A DNA stretch of 64,000 nucleotides from JAZIHH01 sp036678685 (GTDB lineage: Bacteria; Bacillota; UBA4882; UBA10575): the NCBI GenBank assembly GCA_036678685.1, contig JAZIHH010000020.1, forward strand, positions 186,001 through 250,000. The letters run 5' to 3'. The translations under genes and the position numbers were made by a program. Below the pieces are notes generated by a model. It made no database searches and was not told the DNA's origin. It was given only the letters and a program-made list of their open reading frames with translations. Shown piece by piece: positions 20,203 to 27,895 of the stretch (position 1 is its first letter; each line of letters begins with the position of its first letter).

Positions 20203-20885
20203 AAGTAACTCTCCTTACCCATACCCCGGAACCGGACCGGATCGTCGCCGCCGCCGCCCGCCTCTGTTATTCCAGCCAAAACCCCCGGGCAATCCTGGAC
20301 GGCCTGACCGCCGGGGAGCAAAGAAAATTGCTGGCGCGTCTGCGGGCGGCCGGGCATGATTCTCCCCTGGAACACGCTTCCTTCACTTTTATCCTGGAAG
20401 GGGTCAGCCGGGCGTTAAGCCATCAATTGGTCCGGCACCGGATTGCCTCTTATTCGCAGCGTTCCCAGCGCTATGTGGACGAGGAGGAGTTCGTTTTTAT
20501 CCTGCCCCCTTCCGTTAAGGGCCTCCCCGAAGCGGAAAGGGAGTTTCACCGGGTGATTGAGGAGATTAGAAAGGCGTATAAACGCCTGGTGGAAGCGGGT
20601 GTCCCCCGTGAGGACGCAAGGTACCTGCTGCCCAATGCCTGTGCCACCCAACTTATTATGACCATGAACGCCCGCAGCCTTCTCAATTTTCTGGAACTCC
20701 GCTGCTGCCGCCGAGCGCAGTGGGAGATCAACAGGCTGGCCTGGGAGATCAAAACTCTTCTGCAAAAGACGGCGCCCCTGATTTTCGCCCTTTCCGGGCC
20801 CTCCTGCCTGACCAGGGGGATCTGCCGGGAAGGACCCCATTCGTGCGGGCGTCCCTATAAGGCGCAGACCGGTCCGTCCGCTTAA
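20199..20885 (+). CDS. thyX: Flavin-dependent thymidylate synthase ThyX
   Basis: 228 residues. It makes dTMP from dUMP using FAD, NADPH and methylenetetrahydrofolate. The ThyX signature RHRxxSxxxxSxRY appears as RHRIASYSQRSQRY near residue 77. DSPLEHASFTF and the C-terminal NARSLLNFLELRCCRRAQWEI block also match. The GTG start at 20199 overlaps the mrnC stop. Its presence between mrnC and rlmB follows the conserved clostridial order. Confidence 0.95.
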   Translation: MKVTLLTHTPEPDRIVAAAARLCYSSQNPRAILDGLTAGEQRKLLARLRAAGHDSPLEHASFTFILEGVSRALSHQLVRHRIASYSQRSQRYVDEEEFVFILPPSVKGLPEAEREFHRVIEEIRKAYKRLVEAGVPREDARYLLPNACATQLIMTMNARSLLNFLELRCCRRAQWEINRLAWEIKTLLQKTAPLIFALSGPSCLTRGICREGPHSCGRPYKAQTGPSA

Positions 20886-20899
20886 AAGAGGTGAAAGAG

Positions 20900-21655
20900 G
20901 TGCCGCCCAAAGAGCAAATTGAAGGACGCAATCCGGTGTTGGAAGCATTAAAGGCCGGGCTTCCTTTAGATAAAATCATCGTGGCCCGCGGGGCCCGGGG
21001 TCAAGGAATTCAAATGCTGACCGGGCTGGCGGAGAAGAGAAAAATTACCGTGGAGTTTCAAGAGAGGAAAATTATGGACCGCCTTTCGGTCACCGGGAAG
21101 CACCAGGGAGTGATCGCTTTTGGCGCTCCCCCGGTCTTCTCTTCCCTGGACCAGCTTTTTTCCGTGGCCAGGGACCGCCACGAGTCCCCTCTTTTTCTGC
21201 TCCCCGCCGGGGTGGAGGATCCCCGCAACCTGGGCAGTATAATTCGAACAGCTGAAGCCGCCGGCGCCCACGGGATTATTATCCCCCAACGGCGGGCGGC
21301 GGGTCTTTCCCCCGTAACGGTCCGGGCTTCGGCCGGGGCTGTCTATCATCTGCCCGTGGCGGAAGTAAAGAATACAGTGCGGGCGATGAAGGAACTGAAA
21401 GAGAAGGGTTGCTGGCTGGTGGGGGCCGATATGACCGGTGTTTCCTTGTGGGAGGAAAAGTTTGACATGACCGCCCCCCTCTGTTTGGTCTTCGGGGGAG
21501 AAGGAAAAGGACTGGGCCGCCTGATCAGGGAAACCTGTGACCTGGTGGTCGGCATTCCGCTGCGGGGGAGGGTCGGTTCTTTAAACGTCGCGGTCGCCGC
21601 CGGCATCCTCCTTTTTGAGGTGGTGCGCAGGCGGACTAAGCAAAACTTAAAATAA
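20900..21655 (+). CDS. rlmB: 23S rRNA (guanosine-2'-O)-methyltransferase RlmB, TrmH family
   Basis: 251 residues. It is a SPOUT methyltransferase that methylates a guanosine ribose in 23S rRNA. An N-terminal L30e-like domain begins with IEGRNPVLEAL. The knot motifs are PRNLGSIIRTAEAAGAHG, FGGEGKGLG and IPLRGRVGSLNVAVAAGI. GTG 20900 is preferred because AGAGGTG lies 6 nt upstream. The GTG at 20891 is part of that ribosome site. It is downstream of thyX by 14 nt and probably cotranscribed. Confidence 0.92.
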   Translation: MPPKEQIEGRNPVLEALKAGLPLDKIIVARGARGQGIQMLTGLAEKRKITVEFQERKIMDRLSVTGKHQGVIAFGAPPVFSSLDQLFSVARDRHESPLFLLPAGVEDPRNLGSIIRTAEAAGAHGIIIPQRRAAGLSPVTVRASAGAVYHLPVAEVKNTVRAMKELKEKGCWLVGADMTGVSLWEEKFDMTAPLCLVFGGEGKGLGRLIRETCDLVVGIPLRGRVGSLNVAVAAGILLFEVVRRRTKQNLK

Positions 21656-21808
21656 AATAATAATGGTCAAAACAACTGGCGCCCGGCCGGACGGAGAGGG
21701 AAGATCACACCCCTGGGGTTACATGCCGTAATAAAGGATAATTCGCCGGAAAGTTGCAGAAATAAAGTCCGCGCAAGGGATTGTCCCCCGTTGACAAGGT
21801 AAATCTCC

Positions 21809-21837
21809 TTGACGAGTGTAACAGGCTGTTGTATAAT
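21809..21837 (+). promoter_or_regulatory. Sigma-A-type promoter for sigH
   Basis: TTGACG at 21809-21814, exact 17-bp spacer, TATAAT at 21832-21837, about 45 bp upstream of the sigH start. It gives sigH its own transcript apart from mrnC-thyX-rlmB. A second TTGACA at 21791-21796 is not well spaced to any -10. Confidence 0.8.
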
Positions 21838-21882
21838 TGTTTTGGACAAGGGTTGTTACAATTCTGTCTGGAGGGCGATAGT

Positions 21883-22539
21883 GTGGGGGCTAATCCGCAA
21901 AAAGATTTGAGCGTTTACGATAATATGATGGATGAAGCGATTGTGGAGGCCGCCAGACAGGGTAATACGGGTGCTCAGGAATACTTGATCAATAAATACC
22001 GGAACTTCGTTCGCGCGAAAGCCAGGTCCTATTTTTTGATCGGTGCCGACCGGGAGGACATTATCCAAGAGGGTATGATTGGGCTTTATAAAGCCATCCG
22101 TGATTTTCGCAATGACAAACTCGCCTCCTTCCGGGCTTTTGCCGAGTTGTGTATCACACGACAGATTATCACGGCGATCAAAACAGCGACACGACAAAAA
22201 CACATTCCCCTCAATTCTTATATTTCCCTTAACAAACCCATTTATGACGAGGAGTCGGACCGTACCTTATTGGATATTATTTCTGGAAACAAGGTGACCG
22301 ACCCGGAGGAACTGGTAATCAGCAGGGAAGAATTTATTGATATCGAGCATAAAATGGGAGAATTCCTGAGTGATTTAGAATGGAAAGTACTCATGTTTTA
22401 CCTTGACGGCCGTTCCTATCAGGAGATCGCCCGCGATCTCCGGCGCCATGTCAAATCCATCGACAACGCTCTACAGCGGGTAAAAAGAAAATTGGAGAAA
22501 TATTTGGAAAAACGGGAAGAAAGCGAAAACAATTTATAA
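21883..22539 (+). CDS. sigH: RNA polymerase sporulation sigma factor SigH
   Basis: 218 residues. SigH directs early sporulation and stationary-phase transcription. Region 2 has INKYRNFVRAKARSYFLIG and DREDIIQEGMIGLYKAIRDF. Region 4 has LSDLEWKVLMFYLDGRSYQE followed by a DNA-recognition helix. GTG 21883 follows GGAGGG at good spacing. The frame extends further upstream, but across the promoter. The mrnC-thyX-rlmB-sigH order is typical of spore-forming Clostridia, and the intact gene supports sporulation ability. Confidence 0.95.
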   Translation: MGANPQKDLSVYDNMMDEAIVEAARQGNTGAQEYLINKYRNFVRAKARSYFLIGADREDIIQEGMIGLYKAIRDFRNDKLASFRAFAELCITRQIITAIKTATRQKHIPLNSYISLNKPIYDEESDRTLLDIISGNKVTDPEELVISREEFIDIEHKMGEFLSDLEWKVLMFYLDGRSYQEIARDLRRHVKSIDNALQRVKRKLEKYLEKREESENNL

Positions 22540-22558
22540 AAAACCCGACAGAAAAGCA

Positions 22559-22587
22559 TTGACCAGCTTCAATATTTGTAGTATAAT
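22559..22587 (+). promoter_or_regulatory. Promoter for the tRNA cluster
   Basis: TTGACC at 22559-22564, 17-bp spacer, TATAAT at 22582-22587. The first tRNA begins 17 nt after the -10 box, as expected for a stable-RNA promoter. Confidence 0.85.
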
Positions 22588-22603
22588 AAAGATTGCCGTT
22601 TAC

Positions 22604-22691
<88 letters not shown>

Positions 22692-22721
22692 CCAAAACCA
22701 AGGCAAAACAAAAAATCACAC

Positions 22722-22797
<76 letters not shown>

Positions 22798-22873
22798 GCC
22801 CTCATAGCTCAGTTGGTAGAGCGCATCCATGGTAAGGATGAGGTCACCAGTTCGATCCTGGTTGAGGGCTCCA
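22798..22873 (+). tRNA. tRNA-Thr (anticodon GGT)
   Basis: 76 nt with acceptor GCCCTCA/TGAGGGC. The anticodon stem CATCC/GGATG encloses ATGGTAA (anticodon GGT). CCA is encoded at 22871-22873. It starts on the base immediately after the CCA of the initiator tRNA, so 3' processing of one must define the 5' end of the other. A T-rich tract follows. Confidence 0.95.
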
Positions 22874-22947
22874 TTTTTTTTTATATTTTTTTAAGAAATT
22901 ATCCCGATGGGGTGACGGTAAGAAGGATATTTTTTTCGTGTGGAGAA

Positions 22948-22975
22948 TTAAAAACATATTTATGAAAAATATAAT
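22948..22975 (+). promoter_or_regulatory. Candidate promoter for tuf copy 1
   Basis: A perfect TATAAT at 22970-22975 lies 26 nt ahead of the tuf start, with only a weak TTAAAA at about 16 bp spacing. The surrounding 80 bp are AT-rich. Some transcription may also come from the tRNA promoter upstream. Confidence 0.4.
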
Positions 22976-23001
22976 GGTGAGAGGTTAAGGGGGAGAGAGC
23001 T

Positions 23002-24204
23002 ATGGCGAAACAAAAATTTGAGCGGACGAAACCGCATGTCAACATTGGCACGATTGGGCACGTGGATCACGGGAAGACCACGACGACGGCAGCGATCACG
23101 CTGGTATTGTCCAAGAGCGGATTGGCCGAGTATAAGGAGTTTGATACGATCGACAAGGCGCCGGAGGAGAAGGAACGCGGGATTACGATCAACACGGCGC
23201 ACGTGGAGTACGAGACGGACAAGCGACATTACGCGCACGTGGACTGTCCCGGTCACGCCGACTATGTGAAGAACATGATCACCGGTGCGGCGCAGATGGA
23301 CGGGGCGATTCTGGTGGTGTCCGCGGCGGACGGTCCGATGCCGCAGACGCGGGAGCACATTTTGCTGGCGCGTCAGGTTGGCGTGCCGTCGATTGTGGTG
23401 TGGATGAACAAAGTGGACATGGTGGACGACGAGGAATTGTTGGAACTGGTGGAGATGGAGATTCGTGATCTGCTGACGCAGTACGAATTCCCCGGGGATG
23501 AAGTACCGGTGGTGAAGGGTTCCGGCTTGAAGGCGCTGGAATGCGGTTGCGGGAGCCGTGATTGTCAGTGGTGCGGTGCCATTCTTGAGCTGATGGACGC
23601 GGTGGACGATTACATTCCGACTCCGCAGCGGCCTGTGGACCTGCCGTTTCTCATGCCGGTGGAGGATGTATTTACGATTACCGGGCGTGGGACAGTGGCG
23701 ACCGGCCGTGTGGAGCGGGGCAAGATAAAAGTCGGTGACGAAGTGGAGATTGTCGGGCTGCGGGATGAGACGCGCAAGACGGTGGCGACCGGTGTGGAGA
23801 TGTTCCGGAAGCTGTTGGATGAAGGGATGGCCGGTGACAACATTGGCGTTTTGCTCCGTGGCGTAGACCGGGACGAGATTGAACGGGGGCAGGTTTTGGC
23901 GAAGCCGGGTTCGATCACGCCGCATACGGAGTTTGAGAGTGAAGTATACGTGTTGACGAAGGAAGAAGGCGGGAGGCACACGCCGTTTTTCAACGGTTAT
24001 CGTCCCCAGTTTTACTTCCGGACCACGGATGTGACGGGAGTGGCCCACCTGCCGGAGGGGGTAGAAATGGTCATGCCCGGGGACAATGTCCGGCTGCGGG
24101 TGAAACTGATTACCCCCATTGCCATGGAGGAAGGCTTGAGGTTTGCGATTCGCGAGGGCGGCCGCACGGTGGGCGCGGGCGTGGTCACCAAGATCCTGGG
24201 GTGA
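23002..24204 (+). CDS. tuf: Elongation factor Tu, copy 1
   Basis: 400 residues. EF-Tu carries aminoacyl-tRNA to the ribosome as a GTP complex. G motifs are [10 protein letters not shown] (near 19), [12 protein letters not shown] (near 82) and NKVD (near 137). The domain 2 signature [14 protein letters not shown] is present. Between the G-domain end and domain 2 there is a four-Cys loop (C181, C183, C188, C191) that could bind a metal. The coding sequence is identical to 44883-46082. Codons are unusually rich in ACG, GTG and GCG over about the first 1000 nt compared with the flanking ribosomal genes, while the last 200 nt look like the neighbours. Stop codon TGA. Confidence 0.98.
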   Translation: MAKQKFERTKPHVNIGTIGHVDHGKTTTTAAITLVLSKSGLAEYKEFDTIDKAPEEKERGITINTAHVEYETDKRHYAHVDCPGHADYVKNMITGAAQMDGAILVVSAADGPMPQTREHILLARQVGVPSIVVWMNKVDMVDDEELLELVEMEIRDLLTQYEFPGDEVPVVKGSGLKALECGCGSRDCQWCGAILELMDAVDDYIPTPQRPVDLPFLMPVEDVFTITGRGTVATGRVERGKIKVGDEVEIVGLRDETRKTVATGVEMFRKLLDEGMAGDNIGVLLRGVDRDEIERGQVLAKPGSITPHTEFESEVYVLTKEEGGRHTPFFNGYRPQFYFRTTDVTGVAHLPEGVEMVMPGDNVRLRVKLITPIAMEEGLRFAIREGGRTVGAGVVTKILG

Positions 24205-24323
24205 AAATAAAGAAAACAAGTTGACAAATTCCCTTGACAGCCAACCATGGATATGGTAGTTTTTTATAGTGGATTGCTTTAGGCCTATTTTTTTTCTGTC
24301 TATTTTGTCTGGAGGTGTAACCG

Positions 24324-24473
24324 GTGCGTGTAGGTATTACTTTGGCCTGTACCGAATGTAAGAATAGAAATTACCGGACCAATAAAAACCGGAAGAATGA
24401 TCCTGACCGGTTGGAATTGAAAAGATATTGTAAGTTTTGCCGGCAGGGAACACTCCACCGGGAAGTCCGGTGA
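24324..24473 (+). CDS. rpmG: 50S ribosomal protein L33, zinc-type
   Basis: 49 residues: basic, with two Cys pairs (CTEC near residue 9 and YCKFC near 36) that form a zinc ribbon, as in the C+ paralogue. GTG 24324 follows GGAGGT. It lies in the classical tuf-rpmG-secE-nusG order. Two TTGACA boxes lie upstream (24221 and 24234), but no well-spaced -10 is visible, so separate transcription is uncertain. Confidence 0.95.
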   Translation: MRVGITLACTECKNRNYRTNKNRKNDPDRLELKRYCKFCRQGTLHREVR

Positions 24474-24489
24474 AGGCAGGAGGATAAAA

Positions 24490-24693
24490 ATGGGGAAGCA
24501 AAATCCCGGGGCAAAAGTGGGCAAGCATTTCCGGAGCGTTATTGCGGAATTGAAGAAGGTGGCCTGGCCTACGCGCCGCGAAACCACAGTCTATACCATT
24601 GTGGTAATTGTTACTGTTGTGGTTGTAGCCGCGTTAATCGGTGTGTTTGATCTTTTGCTTAGGTTGATTTTTACCCGCCTGTTTCTGGCGTAA
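24490..24693 (+). CDS. secE: Preprotein translocase subunit SecE
   Basis: 67 residues. SecE clamps SecY in the membrane translocon. A short cytoplasmic amphipathic stretch contains the family core VIAELKKVAWPTRRE. One transmembrane helix follows (about 35-60, rich in Val/Ile/Ala). This is the minimal Gram-positive form with a single span. AGGAGG precedes ATG 24490, 16 nt after rpmG. Confidence 0.95.
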   Translation: MGKQNPGAKVGKHFRSVIAELKKVAWPTRRETTVYTIVVIVTVVVVAALIGVFDLLLRLIFTRLFLA

Positions 24694-24770
24694 GCAAGTC
24701 CGGCCTTGGCCGGGGTCATGAGTTGTCTTTGCCGTGATGTAAAGCGTTATCCGGTAACTGGGGGATGAAG

Positions 24771-25295
24771 ATGGAAAAGGCCTGGTATGTAATACACACC
24801 TATTCCGGCTATGAAAATAAGGTCAAAGCCAATTTGGAACGCCGGGTCGAGTCCATGGGCATGGAGGATAAAATCTTCCGTATTCTGGTGCCCATGGAAG
24901 AGGAATATGAATATAAAGACGGTAAGAAAAAGTTAACCAAGAAAAAAATATACCCGGGATACGTAATGGTGGAAATGGTGATGAGTGATGATTCCTGGTA
25001 TGTGGTACGCAACACCCCCGGCGTTACCGGATTTGTCGGTTCGGGATCGAAACCTCTCCCCCTGCAACAGAAAGAAGTTGACTTGATCCTAAGACAAATG
25101 GGCATGGAGGAACCGCGGCCGAAAGTCGATTTCAGTATTGGCGAACCGGTAAGGGTGATCCGGGGGCCGTTCGAAAATTTCTCCGGGGTGATTGAGGAGA
25201 TCAACCCGGAACGCGGGAAACTGCGGGTGTTGGTTTCCATGTTCGGGCGTGAAACCCCGGTGGAACTGGATTACAATCAGGTGGAAAAGAACTAG
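24771..25295 (+). CDS. nusG: Transcription termination/antitermination factor NusG
   Basis: 174 residues. NusG links RNA polymerase with ribosome or Rho. The N-terminal NGN domain starts WYVIHTYSGYENKVKANLE and contains YPGYVMVEM. The C-terminal KOW domain is visible as GEPVRVIRGPFENFSGVIEE. ATG 24771 is chosen because the GGGGG ribosome site touches the in-frame ATG at 24765. A 157-nt spacer with short CGAGCAA-type repeats separates it from rplK. Confidence 0.96.
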   Translation: MEKAWYVIHTYSGYENKVKANLERRVESMGMEDKIFRILVPMEEEYEYKDGKKKLTKKKIYPGYVMVEMVMSDDSWYVVRNTPGVTGFVGSGSKPLPLQQKEVDLILRQMGMEEPRPKVDFSIGEPVRVIRGPFENFSGVIEEINPERGKLRVLVSMFGRETPVELDYNQVEKN

Positions 25296-25404
25296 TTCCC
25301 TTTTCCGGCCGTCAAAAGTAAGAACAGCCGTACAGCAGAGTTGTGTCTGTTGGCAAAAAAATTTGAAATAACCGGTCGGCTCTTTGCTACACCCACAAAA
25401 AAGA

Positions 25405-25436
25405 CCGAGCAACGAGCGACGAGCAACGAGTAACCA
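25405..25436 (+). repeat. Short degenerate CGAGCAACGAG-type intergenic repeat (nusG-rplK)
   Basis: About four tandem, imperfect 7-8-nt units of the type CGAGCAA/CGAGCGA lie just before the rplK ribosome site. The same unit fills much of the rpoB-rpoC spacer (37484-37726), so it is a dispersed intergenic repeat rather than chance. Function unknown. Confidence 0.6.
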
Positions 25437-25452
25437 GGAGGTATCAGGGGCT

Positions 25453-25878
25453 ATGGCCAAGAAAGTATTGGCGCAGATTAAATTGCAGATTCCCGCAGGC
25501 AAAGCCACCCCGGCCCCGCCGGTCGGTCTGGCTCTTGGACAGCACGGTGTCAATATTATGGAGTTCTGCAAGAGCTTTAACGAAAGAACCGCCGGCGAGG
25601 CGGGGATGATAATTCCGGTGGTCATTACCGTCTTTGAAGACCGGTCCTTCACCTTTATAACCAAGACCCCGCCGGTACCGGTCTTGATTAAAAAAGCCCT
25701 TAACTTGGAGAAAGCATCGGGCGTTCCCAACCGCGAAAAAGTGGGCGCCCTCAGCCGGGCGCAAATTAAAGAAATTGCCGAAAAGAAGATGCAGGATCTT
25801 AATGCCGCCACCTTGGAAGCGGCCATGTCCATGGTGGAAGGGACGGCGCGCAGCATGGGGGTTACCATAAAGGATTAA
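25453..25878 (+). CDS. rplK: 50S ribosomal protein L11
   Basis: 141 residues. L11 forms the GTPase-associated centre with 23S r[23 protein letters not shown] near residue 15 is the diagnostic N-terminal block and the C-terminal RNA-binding domain ends [14 protein letters not shown] 25453 lies 11 nt after AGGAGG. First gene of rplK-rplA. Confidence 0.97.
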   Translation: MAKKVLAQIKLQIPAGKATPAPPVGLALGQHGVNIMEFCKSFNERTAGEAGMIIPVVITVFEDRSFTFITKTPPVPVLIKKALNLEKASGVPNREKVGALSRAQIKEIAEKKMQDLNAATLEAAMSMVEGTARSMGVTIKD

Positions 25879-25941
25879 GCCGGACCTTGTGTGGGAGGAT
25901 GTGGAACATCCGCCAAAACCACTTGTTAAGGAGGAAATGTA

Positions 25942-26646
25942 ATGGCAAAAAAGGGCAAGAAATATTTGGAGATGAAGAAAGCTATTGACCGGAACAAGCT
26001 TTACGATCCCAAAGAGGCCATAGAACTTTTAAAGAAAATATCCCACGCCAACTTCGACCAAACGGTAGAGGTTGCCGTCCGTTTGGGCGTTGATCCCCGC
26101 CATGCCGACCAGCAGGTAAGAGGAACGGTAATCCTTCCTCACGGTACCGGGAAAACCAAGCGTGTTCTGGTCTTTGCCAAGGGAGAAAAAGCAAAGGAAG
26201 CCCAGGAAGCGGGGGCCGATTATGTGGGCGCCGAGGAACTGATTGAAGATATCCAAAAGGGATGGCTGGAGTTTGATGTGGCGGTAGCCACCCCGGATAT
26301 GATGGGAGCCGTGGGAAAGCTGGGACGGATCCTTGGCCCCAAAGGTTTGATGCCCAACCCCAAAGCCGGCACCGTCACTCCCGAGCCGGGTAAAGCCGTG
26401 CAGGAGATTAAAGCGGGTAAAGTGGAATTCCGGGTGGATAAAGCCGGAATTGTTCACTCGGCCATCGGCAAACTTTCCTTTCCCGCCGAGAATTTACTCG
26501 AGAATTTTTATATGCTGATGGATGCGTTGCAAAAAGCTAAACCGGCCTCGGCCAAAGGGGTCTATATGCGAAGCGTGGTCCTTTCTTCCACTTTCAGCCC
26601 GGGTATTAAGATTTCCCCGCATTTATCGGTCCGGACGGCCGGGTGA
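25942..26646 (+). CDS. rplA: 50S ribosomal protein L1
   Basis: 234 residues. L1 forms the mobile stalk of the large subunit and can repress its own operon. Family blocks are [20 protein letters not shown] near residue 50 and the signature around [16 protein letters not shown] near 133. AAGGAGG precedes ATG 25942. It ends the L11-L1 pair, ahead of the L10 leader. Confidence 0.97.
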   Translation: MAKKGKKYLEMKKAIDRNKLYDPKEAIELLKKISHANFDQTVEVAVRLGVDPRHADQQVRGTVILPHGTGKTKRVLVFAKGEKAKEAQEAGADYVGAEELIEDIQKGWLEFDVAVATPDMMGAVGKLGRILGPKGLMPNPKAGTVTPEPGKAVQEIKAGKVEFRVDKAGIVHSAIGKLSFPAENLLENFYMLMDALQKAKPASAKGVYMRSVVLSSTFSPGIKISPHLSVRTAG

Positions 26647-26699
26647 GGATGGGAGCAGACAAAAACAGGTAACGAGATAAACAAGAATAGAAAACCCAA

Positions 26700-26805
26700 C
26701 CATAGACAGCAGGTATCCTTAGGGATTTAAAAACCGCCTGCCGAGGCTGGGGAGAACCGTAGGGAAACCAACGGGCCCTCTTTGTCTATGGTGCCCGTTT
26801 TTATT
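26700..26805 (+). promoter_or_regulatory. L10 leader RNA with terminator (rplJL autoregulation)
   Basis: Upstream of rplJ, CCATAGACA (26700-26708) can pair with TGTCTATGG (26783-26791) to form a long closing stem around an internal GC-rich, A-bulged region. A competing hairpin ACGGGC/GCCCGT (26771-26776 with 26793-26798) is followed by a T tract. The two cannot form together because the 3' strand of the stem sits in the loop of the terminator. This matches the known Firmicutes L10 leader, where the L10(L12)4 complex binds the RNA and causes termination. Confidence 0.85.
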
Positions 26806-26844
26806 TTTCCTTACTTTGCTCTTGGGCAAAAAGGAGGTGAAACG

Positions 26845-27369
26845 GTGAAAAGAGCGGAAAAAGAATCGCAGGTAGAATTAATACAAAAAAAATTTTCCCA
26901 AGCCAAGGCGGTAGTTCTTACCGACTACCGGGGGCTGACGGTGGAGGAAATGACCGAACTCCGGAAAAAACTTCGGGAGGCGGAGGTGGAATTCAGGGTG
27001 GTTAAGAATACCCTGGCCCGTCTGGCCGCCCGGAAGGCAAATATAGAAGGCCTGGAACCCTATTTGGAAGGCCCGACCGCCATTGCTTTTGGTGAGAAGG
27101 ATCCGGTGGCGCCGGCCAAAATATTGCATAGTTTTGCCCGTGACCATAAAAATTTGGAACTGAAAATGGGTATTGTGGAAAATAGGATTTTGGACCGGCA
27201 AGAGTTGGCGGCGTTGGCTACTTTGCCCTCGCGTGAGGTTCTCCTGGCCCAGCTGGCAGGGGTTGTGCAGGCCCCGCTTAGAAATCTGGGGATGGTGCTT
27301 TCGGCGCCGCTCCGGAATATGGTTTATGCCCTGGAAGGGATCAGGAAGAAACAGGCGCAGGAAGCTTGA
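26845..27369 (+). CDS. rplJ: 50S ribosomal protein L10
   Basis: 174 residues. L10 anchors L7/L12 dimers to the stalk base. It shows AVVLTDYRGLTVEEMTELR near residue 25, FRVVKNTLARLAA, and a C-terminal helix that binds L12. GTG 26845 follows AAGGAGGTG. The frame is open further upstream, but that would run into the leader terminator. It is translated just before rplL. Confidence 0.96.
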   Translation: MKRAEKESQVELIQKKFSQAKAVVLTDYRGLTVEEMTELRKKLREAEVEFRVVKNTLARLAARKANIEGLEPYLEGPTAIAFGEKDPVAPAKILHSFARDHKNLELKMGIVENRILDRQELAALATLPSREVLLAQLAGVVQAPLRNLGMVLSAPLRNMVYALEGIRKKQAQEA

Positions 27370-27414
27370 AAAGCTTAATTTATAAATTTAAATAATTGTT
27401 TAGGAGGAATAAAA

Positions 27415-27801
27415 ATGTCCAAAGTACAGGAAGTTTTGACGCTTGTTAAAGAAATGACAGTCCTGGAATTAAACGAACTGGTTAAAGCGTTCGAAGAGGA
27501 GTTTGGCGTTTCCGCCGCCGCCCCGGTGATGGTGGCCGCCGGAGGAGGCGCCGCCGGTGCCGGCGAGCAGGCCGCGGCGCCCGAGGAGAAAAGCGAATTC
27601 GATGTGATTTTGGCTTCCGCCGGGGACAAGAAAATCCAAGTCATTAAAGCAGTCAGGGAAGCTACGGGTCTGGGGCTGAAGGAAGCCAAGGACCTGGTAG
27701 ACAGTGCACCCAAGCCGGTAAAAGAAGGGGTTTCCAAGGAAGAGGCGGAAGCCCTCAAGGCCAAGTTGGAAGAAGCCGGCGCTACTGTCGAATTAAAGTA
27801 A
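27415..27801 (+). CDS. rplL: 50S ribosomal protein L7/L12
   Basis: 128 residues. It forms the multimeric stalk that recruits translation factors. The N-terminal dimerisation helices are residues 1-32, followed by an Ala/Gly-rich hinge (about 35-58). The C-terminal factor-binding domain has [21 protein letters not shown] terminator follows at 27829. rpoB, normally next, is displaced by about 6 kb of mobile DNA. Confidence 0.98.
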   Translation: MSKVQEVLTLVKEMTVLELNELVKAFEEEFGVSAAAPVMVAAGGGAAGAGEQAAAPEEKSEFDVILASAGDKKIQVIKAVREATGLGLKEAKDLVDSAPKPVKEGVSKEEAEALKAKLEEAGATVELK

Positions 27802-27828
27802 ATTTTCATTTATTATTTATTAATAAGG

Positions 27829-27853
27829 CCTCCTGAAAGGGAGGTTTTTTTTT
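27829..27853 (+). terminator. Rho-independent terminator after rplL
   Basis: CCTCC (27829-27833) pairs with GGAGG (27840-27844) around a short loop, then nine T residues. The stem is short but the T tract is strong. In related genomes a partial terminator here lets some polymerase continue into rpoBC. Here the mobile block lies beyond it. Confidence 0.75.
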
Positions 27854-27895
27854 CGGAAGGCGCTTTCTTTTTCGTTTTGGACAAAAAAATAAGTT

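Noticed and set aside
22960..24219. A 419-codon open frame on the minus strand across tuf copy 1 (and a matching one at 44862-45929).
   Set aside because: It is the shadow of tuf, kept open by the ACG/GTG-rich codon pattern. It is His/Arg-rich with no family resemblance and recurs at copy 2 only because the genes are identical.
24221..24270. A strong promoter between tuf copy 1 and rpmG.
   Set aside because: Two TTGACA boxes are present, but the TATGGT and TATAGT candidates are 12 or 25 bp away. It could not be supported as a promoter.
27887..27895. A target-site duplication for insertion sequence copy 1.
   Set aside because: The left flank (ending ATAAGT) and right flank (starting TCTAAG) do not match over 8-9 bp in any register I tried.
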